NCBI GenBank assembly: GCA_010909165.1
Contig: MU008168.1
Coordinates: 1,571,985-1,635,984 of the forward strand
Reading direction: 5' to 3'
Length of the DNA: 64,000 nt
Source: Anthoceros angustus
Taxonomy: Eukaryota > Streptophyta > Anthocerotopsida > Anthocerotales > Anthocerotaceae
The notes under the pieces are model-generated. The model was given only the letters and a program-made list of their open reading frames with translations, made no database searches and was not told where the DNA came from. This document shows positions 9,722 through 19,439 of this stretch, in pieces. Every line of letters starts with the position of its first letter. Position 1 is the first letter of the stretch. The translations under genes were made by a program, and so were the position numbers.

Positions 9722-11751
9722 TTATCTCTTCATAAAAGATGTATGAAGTCTGACCCACTCAAACCCGTTTGGAGTTGCAGTCTGCAAGAGTGTGTAAGCC
9801 AATTAGTAACTGTAATACCGCGTCTGGTGGGTTTGTGAACCCGTTGAACATAATGTGTGTACACTTACCTTCGCTATTAGAAGCGCAGTTGCAAACAATC
9901 CCTCACGAGCTCCACCTGAAAAAAAAGTGAAAATTTCTATTAGGCTCCTTAACGATTTTCAAGTCAAGGAGCCTAATTTCCAGTCTTACAGTTTCTTCTT
10001 ATGCCTGGTTAGCTCTCACCACTGGTTGCTTCCAACAACAAACGCCAGGTGACAAGAAAAACGCCATCGCTCAGTGACTGATGGTGTATGCAGTCCACCC
10101 ATGTCACAAGCTCCTTCATGGCTCCGTGTTTGAGTCGAGCAGAGCTGATCGATTCTAGGAAAGTGTGCTCGGATCCCCAGGGACTCACCCAATTCGCGCC
10201 CTGTGACTGCGATAAGATACAGTCTTTCAGGTCAGATGTCAGAGCCCATTCAAGTAATCAAATGCACAAGAGACGAGACGTGAAGGAATTTTGCGTTCTC
10301 CAACGTACAGTCACTTTGATAAGCCGCTGCAACGTGGAGTCTGCAGTGTCCAATTCTCCACGAAGCCACCTCTCGACAAAAATGGTCACCTCCACTACTT
10401 CCCTCTGCACCGCTCCACCGGAGGCAGTAGGAAGCAGTGGATTGAAGCCAACGGCTCCCAGCCTCTCTCGGGGCGATACATGGGCACCTAGATTGAAATG
10501 ACCCAGTGCCTCCATGATACCACCAGCACACCTCTTGGTAGCATGGTGTACCGATGCCTTGGATCCATGAGTTTTGTACCAGTGGACAAGCTCCTCCATC
10601 GCATTACCAACCTGAGAGAAGGCAACCATCAGCATTCATAAGCTTGCCATCTCAGCTTGACATGGAATTTGCGTTGCATTGCACAAGACATGGTGTTGTT
10701 TTGCTCATGATATATGGAGAGGTGGTTGGCTGGCAACTCACAATGACACCATTGACTCCTTGGACCGTGAAAAGCTCTATGTCATTGCCCGAGTCTCCAC
10801 AGACTAGTGTCTTACTTGTTGCCCATTCTTCCCTTCTCTGCTTCTTCAGAAGATACGAAAGAGCCTCCCCCTTCCCGGCTCCTTGTGGAAGCACATCTAG
10901 GTCGATCCCTCCACTGTAGATGAGTTTCACTTTCAACTGGATGCAGCAGCACTGACATCAGTAAATTGTTGCAGGAACCATAGGGATCACCTGGTTGACA
11001 AGCCAATTTCTCTCCACAGTAATTTCTGCTAAACAAGGTGCCACATTACAATTCCAGCTCCACTTGCCAAGCAACAAAGTGCCGTACCGTACCCCTCTGT
11101 TCTGCAGAGCTCCCTCTAGTTTGCTTTTGATCCCTTCCGCATCTTTCTTCTCGACTTTGAAGCTCACTTTGTGGGGCCTTTGCTCAGAATCCTCCTGCTC
11201 CACAAAGAAGCAACCAACCCTTGTAGAAAGCTGACAATTTTAGACAAGACGAGATACGACTCCATGAACCCTACAGCACACAAGATGTATGCACGACTGG
11301 GGGACCTGAAATTGGAGATTGGGAAACTTCTTGGCTTCCTCCACAACCACAGCCCGATCCCACCCATCATTCAGATACTTCTCCCAGCCGTGATCGGGTA
11401 CTAGAGAGGGGCCATATCGAATTTCAGTACCCACAGAAAGGATGGCGATGGCTGGAGTTAAGAGCGGAACTTGCCCTCTGAGCTCCGTATATTTCTGAGG
11501 AGAGCGGCCTGTGGAGTAAACCAAGAGGGAATTGTGGGCATATTCTGCTGCCCACAGAGCGTTGAATTGCAACAACGCTGAGTGAGATGGTTCCTTATGA
11601 TCAACCTGTCAAAAACCACCCCTGCTTCACATCCACAACACCGACACCAGAAGCCAAAGCGAAAACAGGCAGCGCAACACTACAATCGATTAGTAGCAGC
11701 ATGTGACGATCTGGCCCCCACCATGGTCAAGTCGAGATCAGAGACAATCAT
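9722..11751 (-). CDS. SPP: Sucrose-6-phosphate phosphatase
   Basis: Cytosolic HAD-family enzyme for the last step of sucrose synthesis: sucrose-6-phosphate to sucrose plus Pi. Minus-strand exons 11722-11751, 11306-11605, 11093-11194, 10742-10936, 10309-10611, 10020-10206, 9869-9915 and 9722-9781 join in phase to 407 residues from the ATG at 11751. HAD motif I is [10 protein letters not shown]; then come [11 protein letters not shown] (motif II), [49 protein letters not shown] (motif III region) and [13 protein letters not shown] (motif IV). The plant C-terminal extension follows ([41 protein letters not shown]) and ends [13 protein letters not shown]. Plant SPPs usually have some ten residues before MIVSDLD; the frame is open to 12093, so an upstream start or extra 5' exon is possible. 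Convergent with ETFQO. Confidence 0.93.
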
Positions 11752-12744
11752 GAGGTGGTCATGTGGACGGCCTCCCCCCCCAACAGCTGCCACAGGAGCA
11801 GCTTGGCAGGTCACAATTCGGCGTGTCACACACCCACATTGCCATCGTCTCAGATGTGAGGAGCCCATATGCATGCCCACATTAGATTGGCTACATGCTA
11901 CTGCTCCTGCCCATCGATCCCCTGCTACCCCCAGTTCTGCTCTGCCCGTTGAGACTGTGAGGATATGGGTCGCCTGAGAATTTGACAGACTTGAGAGACG
12001 CAGCATTGGTGAAGCATTGCAGTCATGGGTCACCACAGAAATGTGGCAACTGGACCGTGGCAGCACAGCCAGGGAGCGCATGGCTGCTACCAAGGCAGCA
12101 ATGCACCTCCACGGCCGTCCGATTTGTGCCCCTCAAAGATGTCATGGCCGGACACATGGCGCATCTTCACAGATACCATGCGCAACATTCCGCCCGTAAT
12201 TTACCCACCCAGCTTGTTTCACACCTGTATTAATGTTGCCCTATTTCTATGGTGCCCAGAAGGGGTGGAAAGAACGCCCTTTCCAAACTTTGCGCTCCGC
12301 CCCATCGTTCCAAGGCCATTTGGTCGCCACAATGGTTTGAATTGCGATGAAGCATTTGCACATGCAGATGGACCTAATCTTAATAGCGACATGCAATTGG
12401 TTTGCATACCAAGAAGGCACATGGAATTACAAAGGGCAGGCGCGATATGTATGTAGGGTGTGATGCTTTACACCTATTTGGGACCGGGAGTTGCAGGCCC
12501 TGAAGTAACAAACACAAACAGGCCCATCTCATCACGTTTAGTTATGCATTCTTATTCCTGGTCAGATCGGGCCCAGTGCAAAACTTGGTCGAGCTTTTCT
12601 AGAGCGTCCCCGTATTCACCATTCACCCTTGCTGGCGTGTGCGAGTGCATCCAGCCAGTGCCTAAGCCTGCGGGTACGAAACAGGGCTTCTTGTTCCCGG
12701 AACATCCTAATTAAACAACTGCATTCTTACATTGATATCATCCA
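11752..12744. other. Upstream region of SPP, no separate gene seen
   Basis: The minus frame of SPP exon 1 stays open to 12093, so part of this may be 5' coding or UTR. The rest is mixed sequence. A plus ORF at 12025-12456 has no family resemblance and no splice-site support. Confidence 0.4.
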
Positions 12745-12749
12745 ACACA

Positions 12750-12838
12750 ACACCATTTGAACTCTGACAAGCGTAACACAAGGCTATTTGAACTCCAACA
12801 AGTGTAACACAACGCCATTTGAACTCTGACAAGTGTTT
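12750..12838. repeat. Three-copy tandem repeat, about 31 bp
   Basis: Units built on CATTTGAACTCTGACAAGTG and TAACACAA, diverged by a few bases. A second two-copy repeat with ACCGGTCATACATATG / ACCAGTCATACTTATG lies at 12881-12948. Confidence 0.7.
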
Positions 12839-13406
12839 GTGGAACGGAGACTCAACGACATGCTTGTTTGTAAAATTGTCCACCGGTCATACATATGGCA
12901 TACCAAAGCGGACTGTCCACCAGTCATACTTATGGGATACCAAACGGACAGAGAGGAAGGAGCATATTTTTTCACATCAAACTCATACAATATGTTAGAA
13001 TACTTAGACATCTATATGAATATACTAGCGAATCTAGTACGCACATGCTACCTCACTACACTTGCTCACATGTATGCTTTGGCGCCCTGGCCGCTCTCGT
13101 TTCTTTCAAACCTCTATCATGTCATGTGACACTGATCTCTACACTTGGGTTTAGTGTTTGATTACCATTAATTAATTAATTATCTTTAGATAATTAGTAT
13201 TAATTAATATTATGTTAATTAATCATTGATTAGTGTGAATGAAACATGATTAGCAATAGCCAAGTGGATAAACACAAGTTATATGTTTTAGTATATTCAT
13301 TGCATATTATAGTGTATTCTTAGGATATTTCCAGCATATGCTGATGCTAATAGGATATCTTAGGAATATGCTGATGCCAAGGGCTAATATATATGGACCC
13401 TTTTAC

Positions 13407-13438
13407 AGAGGACAAGCTCAGATCATAGCTTGTCCTCT
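13407..13438. promoter_or_regulatory. Hairpin next to TATA box in AT-rich LTR
   Basis: AGAGGACAAGCT, an 8-base loop, then AGCTTGTCCTCT: a perfect 12-bp stem starting 19 bp after the TATA box, so it straddles the expected transcription start. Equivalent hairpins lie at 45186-45218 and 61823-61854. Confidence 0.75.
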
Positions 13439-13543
13439 AGATATGCAATGCAAGAGTGTTGTGAGGAGGCCCTCTAGATCTGCAATACAAGAGTGTTTTG
13501 AGGAGGCCCTCTAGATCTGCAATGCAAGAGTGTTGTGAGGAGC
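13433..13543. repeat. Three tandem 37-bp units inside the LTR
   Basis: Units at about 13433-13469, 13470-13506 and 13507-13543 read CCCTCTAGATCTGCAATGCA followed by AGAGTG and a GTGAGGAGG end. They were not seen in the other LTR copies, so they arose in this copy. Confidence 0.8.
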
Positions 13544-13831
13544 CAAAGCTATGACTCCGAGAGCAATGTGTGAGGAATTTGCGTGTTGTTCTCATGGGGA
13601 GAGTGTGTTTGTGCCACGATGTGCGAGCTACTCTCTCCTTTTGTTATTGGTTTGCACCTATATTTGCATATTAGATCTGTTTTACTTGGTTGTTTGTTGA
13701 AGAAGTGCTCATATGAATGCAAGTGCTTACCTCGTGCGACGCATCTCTCTTTCAAAAGTGCTTTCAAAAGTGTCAACTTGAAAACAAAGAACCACTCTGG
13801 TTTCAGAGACTCTGACACTATTTAGAGTCTC

Positions 13832-13983
13832 TGTCATGCCGTGTAACACTAAACGCAAGTGCAGAGATTAGTGTCACATGGCAGATTGGTTTGCACCTAT
13901 ACTTAAATATTAGATTTGTTTTGTTTGGTTGTTTATTGAGGAAGTGCTTATATGAATTTAAGTGCTTTACCTCGTGCGACATC
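13832..13983 (+). repeat. Internally deleted AT-rich LTR derivative
   Basis: Starts TGTCATGCCGTGTAACAC, like the other LTR starts, but jumps within about 60 bp to the U5 tail (GGTTTGCACCTATACTTAAA to TACCTCGTGCGAC). The junction carries GCAGAGATTAGTGTCACATG, an inverted piece of the LTR start, giving a fold-back. Confidence 0.6.
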
Positions 13984-14022
13984 TCTCTAAAAGCAAGTTT
14001 CTCTTTTGTTCAATGCAATTAT

Positions 14023-14446
14023 ATGGCGGCCGAACTTTTTGCTGACTACTTGAATTTGGGAACTTCCGTAGAGAAGTTGGCTATGGAATTTTTATCCATG
14101 TACCAATCTGGAGATGTTATTAAGGTGAGGAATTCTTCGTTGTGTCACTTGGGTAGCTGCCATCTACTTTTCGTGTTTAGAGAGTTGCTTCAATTTTTAT
14201 ACACTGGCTTCCAATCTCGGAGTTTCGATCTACTTGCGGTGCTCGGGCAAAAGAGACACCAGAGAAGCCAAGTGAAGACTTGGCAGAGGAGAATGTGAAG
14301 CAATTCACAAATATAGGTCCCTCTATTGGAGGTTGCCTCAGCGAGGATGAGTTGCAAAAGTGGAGAGAAAAGCTGAAGCCTTTTCAAGCTGTAGTTGCGG
14401 GGTTCTCGATGTCCTGTGGGTCTGGCTTGCCTACACCGCATGCTTG
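14023..14446 (+). pseudogene. Unidentified coding-like fragments
   Basis: Two stretches look coding. One begins MAAELFADYLNLGTSVEKLA and runs to a GTGAGG donor-like site near 14124. The other (about 14230-14446) reads SEDLAEENVKQFTNIGPSIG and DELQKWREKLKPFQAVVAGF before a stop. I recognise no family. They directly follow LTR U5 sequence, so they may be retroelement gag-like or captured host exons. Confidence 0.3.
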
Positions 14447-14544
14447 AGGCCCTTTTTGTGCTCCTTACCGATGTCTCCTTGTTACGAGCACGATCTTGTT
14501 TCTTCCTTTTCTATAAAGGTGGAGAGCTCGCCCCCAAGTGGCCA

Positions 14545-14940
14545 CCCCAATCTGCCACCCCAACCCACAATGTTGCCTCAACCTACTGCCCTAATCCGCA
14601 GCCCCGACTAGTCGCCTCGCCCTCCCCAACCGGCAGCCCCTGACCGTCGCCTCACCTCCCCAACCCACAATGTTGCCTCAACCTCGCCTCCCGCCCGGAC
14701 CGTCACCGCCCAGCCTCCCGACCGGTCGCCTCGCCTCGCCTCCCGCCTGCACTAGTTGCCTCGCCCTAACCTCCCGCCTAACCGGTTGCCTCGCCCCATC
14801 CTCCCACCTGGACTGGTCGCCTCGCCCCATCCTCCCACTGATGGTCGCCTCGCCCGCCTCCCGCCTGATGGTCGCCCGCCTCCTACCTGACCGGTCGCCC
14901 GCCCCAACCTCCCGCCCCGACTGTATGCGCTTGAGGAGCT
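14545..14940. repeat. GC-rich minisatellite
   Basis: Imperfect units of about 27-40 bp built from GGTCGCCTCGCCCCATCCTC and CCCGCCTGACC. Pro/Ala-rich frames on the plus strand and Arg/Gly-rich frames on the minus strand are products of the repeat, not genes. Confidence 0.8.
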
Positions 14941-15097
14941 CTCGTTCAACCCTGCTGCACCCACGCCTGCTTGGAAAGGCGGTTTTTGGTGCCCGCACTG
15001 CCGCCCTAACCTCTGCCCTGCTAGCCTCGTGAAAGGGTTGAAGTGAAGGGGGCTAGAGGGCTAAGTTTCTCCAAAACTCAGCTCGCTCACTCATGCT

Positions 15098-15185
15098 ACA
15101 ACTTCGATCTGTGAAGAGAAAACTTGTACCCTCACAGTACAACTTCCATCTACGAAGAGAAAACTTGAACCCTCACAGTACAACT
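15098..15185. repeat. Two-copy 43-bp tandem repeat
   Basis: TACAACTTCGATCTGTGAAG ... CCCTCACAG is followed by TACAACTTCCATCTACGAAG ... CCCTCACAG. It lies next to the T-run that ends the following element. Confidence 0.75.
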
Positions 15186-15659
15186 TCTTTTTTTTGAGGA
15201 ATTTATTCAGCACTTTATAAATGGATGTGATCATACAACTTACTAGGAGCAAAAACAGGGGTCAGACGGAGTCTGCAAATTGAGCAAGGGACCAGGCGGC
15301 CGGGCCATCACATTGCGGCCAGCACAAATCACAGAAATAGGAACAAAGTGACAGGCCCCCAAGGAGCCCCTTACTCAAACTCCCCCCACCACCTTAGACT
15401 TCATATCATACAGTTCGTTGAGCACACCACCCAGACGCTCCACCAATTATGGCGGACATAAAAACGGGCAGTGATGGCACCCCAAAGCCGGGATCCTCCT
15501 TCACTCGGCTCTATCCCCCTCTATACGCAGCCCGCATCTTTTCTTCTAGGATGCAGGGTGCGCCGAGCATCATAGTTATGTGAGGTAAGACGATCTTTGT
15601 CTTGTAGTCTGTCTGTACCTGAATCAGAGGGGTTGGAAGACCCTGACATGATGACTACG

Positions 15660-16163
15660 CGTTGATTCTTGCAGAGTCAAAGGGGTGTAGAAAGGAGAGC
15701 AAGTTGCTCCCTGAGGAGATCAATCTCCTATTCATGTTTAGCCATCGTCATCAGATCAGAGGTTCTTAAATTCTCCAAACGCTCCTGTCTGGACTGGATG
15801 GCATCAACTCGAGATGTAAACTCCAGTACAGTACTTTTTACATTCAAGATTGAATTCAGAAGCGCCTCATGCTCAGTGAATGCCTCGGGGTAAGGTCTTT
15901 GCTTCTTCAGTTGTTGTGAATTTAATGAAGGCTTGTGTACAGGTTGAACAGGAGTTGGCGTTGATGCTTGGCCGTTTTTTGCAGAGGATACAGACTGAAG
16001 AAACGGTCTTAGGAACCGATTCCTACTGGTGATGCAGATTTTTTGTAGTAAAGCCTTTCAAATTCAGCCTGGAAGGAGGACGGGGAAGTGTATGCTATCA
16101 GCCGTTCCTCACCTCTAGCAAAATCTGGCCAAGATTGCCTGCAGGGATTCCTGCGAGGCATCT
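15660..16163 (-). pseudogene. Coiled-coil ORF of the small LTR element
   Basis: Begins MPRRNPCRQSWPDFARGEER at 16163, breaks by one frameshift near 16020, then continues through FTEHEALLNSILNVKSTVLE, VDAIQSRQERLENLRTSDLM and, past one stop, EIDLLREQLALLSTPL. The heptad-like pattern suggests a coiled coil. Not a recognised Gag. Confidence 0.4.
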
Positions 16164-16282
16164 TTCCTTATGTGTTAGGTTAGATGAAACCCTGGTGCAA
16201 CGGATCGCTCCATTCTACAGTACCTGCAAGAATACGTAGAGATTTAGATTGCTGACAAGCAGCACGGCTCAGACCATCGTGG

Positions 16283-16296
16283 GCTCTGATACCATG
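16283..16296 (-). other. Primer-binding site (initiator Met tRNA)
   Basis: The plus strand GGGCTCTGATACCA reads TGGTATCAGAGCCC on the minus strand. It abuts the LTR end ...CGCTACA, as in plant LTR retrotransposons. Confidence 0.8.
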
Positions 16297-16584
16297 TAGC
16301 GTTGATACACGCACATCGGATCAGACTCATTCACGAAGAATGCATGTATATAGATTATTCTCAAAGGGGAAACAAGAGGTGCAAGTCATAGTATGATGAA
16401 ACGGTTATTATAACTACTTAACTAACAACTAGAGTTTAATTATATAGGCTAGGTATATACAATATACTAATTAATCAACAATTAATTACCCAACACAATC
16501 CGCTAACGCACTTTCTGCACAGGCTACTTGATCAAATTTAACCCAAAACATACCTCGGGCTGTTGCGTGTGTCTGGGTATGCAC

Positions 16585-16670
16585 TATGCTATGCTCAAGA
16601 GGTGAGCTGCCGGTGGAGCAACATAAATAGCGGATCTAGAGAAGCTCACAATGAGGCACATGTAGGTGGG
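16585..16670 (+). pseudogene. Decayed copy of ALG5 exon 5
   Basis: TATGCTATGCTCAAGAGGTG and GGTGGAGCAACATAAATAGC mirror the real exon at 18119-18208, but about 21 bp encoding LLLMLDA are deleted and stops are present. It lies 1.5 kb upstream of the functional exon: a tandem duplication relic. Confidence 0.7.
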
Positions 16671-17054
16671 TGCTCCTTGTAGAGCACTAGAGCCGGTTAT
16701 AGTAAGAACAGAAATAAACGCTTATGTAACTGAATGTGTGGTAATGAGCGAGATAGCCTCGGATAAGCGAAGGCTTTTGAAGCAACCAAAGCCGCATATC
16801 CGATAGGTTCTAATGTTCAGATGCTGGGATATATAGGCAGTGAGGAACTGCACGATGCCCGTGAATAACCGATGAAGCCTTAGGGCTCAGTGTGACCACC
16901 GACAACAAGGGAAAGCTGGTGGATTGTTGGATTGAAGGAAGGATAGTGGAAATATTCTCTGCGTCCAAAAAATCAAACGCGTCATCTGCCCTCTCCATAA
17001 CAGCGGTAGATGGATCCTTGCTTCTCCCTGTTGCAACATGGACACGAAAGATTT

Positions 17055-17068
17055 AAACCCTAAACCCT
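17055..17068. promoter_or_regulatory. Telo-box
   Basis: AAACCCTAAACCCT, the plant telo-box word found upstream of many growth- and translation-related genes. It lies about 290 bp before the first recognisable ALG5 coding exon. Function is inferred from motif and position only. Confidence 0.45.
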
Positions 17069-17345
17069 GAACATGGTCTATTCATCGATTTCACTATCGG
17101 CACGAGCATCCACGGTCACACAGGAGTGGTGGGCAATTGGCGTGGGCAATCGTGTACGACAAAAATGCACATTGTATTTCCGGTTTGTTGACTGTGGCTC
17201 AGCTGCGGGGTTTGGGCATAATACGGACGCCATGTCACAGCGCAAGGGCCAGGGCAAGGGGAGGGGTCCTTTGGCTACAGAGGCGTGCGAGGGATCCAGC
17301 GTCAGGTACCGAACGCTCGATCCCGTACGGAGCAGTGCGGAGACT

Positions 17346-19135
17346 ATGCCCCTTCTGGAAAACCCAATCTCTTTGGAGCAGGTAGATGAGGTACCATTCT
17401 GCAGCTTGCGACTGAATAAAACTGCCTGGACATGGTTCCATGTTCTGAATTCGGGACAATTGACTGTAGGTGCGAGCTCCATCAGTGTTTGAAGAAGCGT
17501 CCAAATATATCTCGCTTATAATGCCCTCCTACAACGAGGAAGCCAGATTACCTGCGGTGCTTGATGAAACCTTAAGGTAGTCACTTGTCTTCACTCACTG
17601 GGTTTTTCATCGGTTGACATGTTCCTGAAATGTAGGGTCTAAGTTACCGAAGCCCGACTCTTGTTTGAAGAAGCTTCTTCATGTGCCCATTGCAGGTATC
17701 TTCAAGATCGAGCTCGCAAGGACAATTCTTTTACCTATGAGGTACACTAGAAGTTCATCACTCTAGACCTAATTGGACCATGGTCTGCAGCAAGTGTAGC
17801 AGCCTCTACAGTTAACCACCATTGGTTCTTGCCGGGTTGGTTGCGTTGGATATACTTTGGAATTTGCTGACCTGTCTCTGCTTGCTGGTTGAAGATCTTG
17901 GTTATTGATGATGGCAGCAAAGACAACACTGTGAAGGTTGCTCTTGACTACAGCAAGAAACATGGGTTGGATGTTGTGCGGGTTATTAAGCAGGGTGCAA
18001 ATTTTGGGAAAGGGGCGGCTGTAAGATTGGTACTGTTCAGCCTTGCAAGCTTCATCTGGATGTCATGCCTTCTACTGTGCCGTTGCATGACCTTACTTGT
18101 TATTTCCCATTGTGTTAGGGTATGCTATGCTCACGAGGTGAGCTTCTTCTTATGTTGGATGCCGATGGAGCAACACAAATAACGGATTTAGAAAAGCTTG
18201 AGGGACAGGTAGGCAGACTAGGTTTGCGTTTCCATAGGCGCTTCTATTGTGATTCCTTGTGCCTACTAATAAGGTTCGCTGTATTGGCCAGGCCTTGCCT
18301 ACTTCGAAGTTCATGTCTAACTGCCATCTTTGAAGACTGAGCTTTGTGGGCATCGTTGTGAATCTCAAGCAGATAAAGAAAGAGCATGTTGAGCTATATC
18401 CACCTGAAAGCAAGACGGCAACTGCAAAGCTCCAAGATGTGCCCATTGTCGTTTTTGGTTCCCGAGCCCACCTTGAGAAGCAAGCGTTGGCCAGCGTACG
18501 TTATCAGTGTGGATGCATCTTTCAGACACTGCTTTTCTGCTGTGCAAATGCCAAGACTTCTAACTGGAAGGCTGATCTGTAGTTCGATGATATTGCAGCG
18601 TAAGTGGTATAGGAACGTCTTGATGAAAGGGTTTCATATTTGTGTCCTGCTGGTGGCTGGTTCTGGAGTTCGAGATACCCAGGCAAGTACTTGTCGTGCA
18701 TATCCAGCAGTGGGTTGAACTGCTGCTTGTGATCATCTCATGCAGCCATGTGTTCGTTGGCTTACTGTTTCAACCTTTCCTCTTCATCACCACCCTGCAG
18801 TGTGGCTTCAAACTTTTCACGCGCTCTGTTGCCCGGGTGATATTCATCAATCTTCGGCTCAGAAGGTAAGACAATTCATTATCTGGTCGCATATGAGTTC
18901 ACCTGATACTCTATACTGATCATGGCACCCTCGTGGCAGGTGGTGTTTTGATGTGGAAATCGTATATCTCTGCAAACAGTTACACATTCCCATGAAAGAG
19001 GTTGCCGTGAACTGGACCGAAATTCCAGGCTCGAAGGTGAAAGTATGGAGCATAATCCACATGCTGTTTGAGTTGCTGTTAATTAGACTTCTATATGGGT
19101 TTCATATCTGGACGATCCAGAAGGCAATGTTCTAG
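17346..19135 (+). CDS. ALG5: Dolichyl-phosphate beta-glucosyltransferase
   Basis: ER GT2 enzyme that makes Dol-P-Glc from UDP-Glc for N-glycan precursor assembly. Exons: first exon ending 17381, then 17470-17576, 17696-17741, 17895-18029, 18119-18208, 18373-18495, 18599-18682, 18801-18865 and 18940-19135, all in phase. Motifs in order: ENPISLEQ, YISLIMPSYNEEARLPAVLD, ILVIDDGSKDNTVKVALDYS, GKGAAVRLGMLCSRGELLL, MLDADGATQITDLEKL (DxD metal site), VPIVVFGSRAHLEKQALAS, RKWYRNVLMKGFH, SGVRDTQCGFKLFTR, WCFDVEIVYLCKQL and VNWTEIPGSKV. The ATG at 17346 is the minimal start. The frame is open back to 17073 but lacks the N-terminal membrane anchor expected of ALG5, so an upstream exon or alternative start is likely missing from this model. 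Intron 7 has a GC donor. Confidence 0.9.
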
Positions 19136-19439
19136 GATGACGGTTGATAAACAAGATCGAGATACTATTACCTGGATGCCAAGAACGGTCTTTGCAGTTT
19201 TCTTTCCTTCATCACCTACTGAAACTGTATGCCTGGTATGCCTGATTTATTCAGGGGCTGACACACAGCAGGCTTGCCCTCTCCTTCTCCACCCTCATGA
19301 AGTGCAGTTGGTCACCCGGTGGAGCTCGATCCTGCTCGCACCATGGCCGCCTTGTCATTTTCTAGTTCTCGGTCAATACATTGGCAACGTGCCACGAGCA
19401 GATGTCACTCCAGGACTGTCGTCTCCTTTTTGAGCTCCG

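Larger units (their letters stand above)
13120..13742 (+). mobile_element. AT-rich LTR copy 1
   Basis: Starts TGTCATGTGACACTGATC and contains GCACTTGGGTTTAGTGTTTG, TTAATTAA-rich DNA, TATATAT at 13388-13394, a 12-bp-stem hairpin (13407-13438) and a U5-like tail ending near GTGCTTACCTCGTGCGAC. The same order appears on the minus strand at 44975-45628 and 61690-62267, and a truncated plus copy is at 40806. The repeated boundary and promoter layout indicate an LTR. No attached pol lies within several kb, so it is a solo or rearranged LTR. Confidence 0.7.
15186..16492 (-). mobile_element. Small LTR/PBS element without pol
   Basis: On the minus strand the order is a 198-bp LTR-like segment (16492 to 16295, TGTTGGGTAATTAA to TCAACGCTACA), then directly TGGTATCAGAGCCC, the primer-binding site for initiator-Met tRNA, then a short coding-like region (15660-16160), and finally AATAAA followed by an eight-A run at 15189-15196. 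No protease, RT or integrase is visible and no second LTR was found. It is either a non-autonomous LTR element (TRIM/LARD-like) or a 5' part copied by a poly(A)-dependent mechanism. Confidence 0.55.

Noticed and set aside
10488-10611. Extra intron in SPP at AATCTAG|GTGCCC
   Set aside because: Reading straight through keeps frame and matches the family ([17 protein letters not shown]), so no intron is needed.
12025-12456. 143-codon plus ORF upstream of SPP
   Set aside because: No family resemblance or splice-site support, and overlapping frames are equally open.
14670-15032. Pro/Ala-rich ORF
   Set aside because: Reads a GC-rich minisatellite in all frames.
17055-17068. Interstitial telomere
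   Set aside because: Only two CCCTAAA units; better read as a promoter telo-box.
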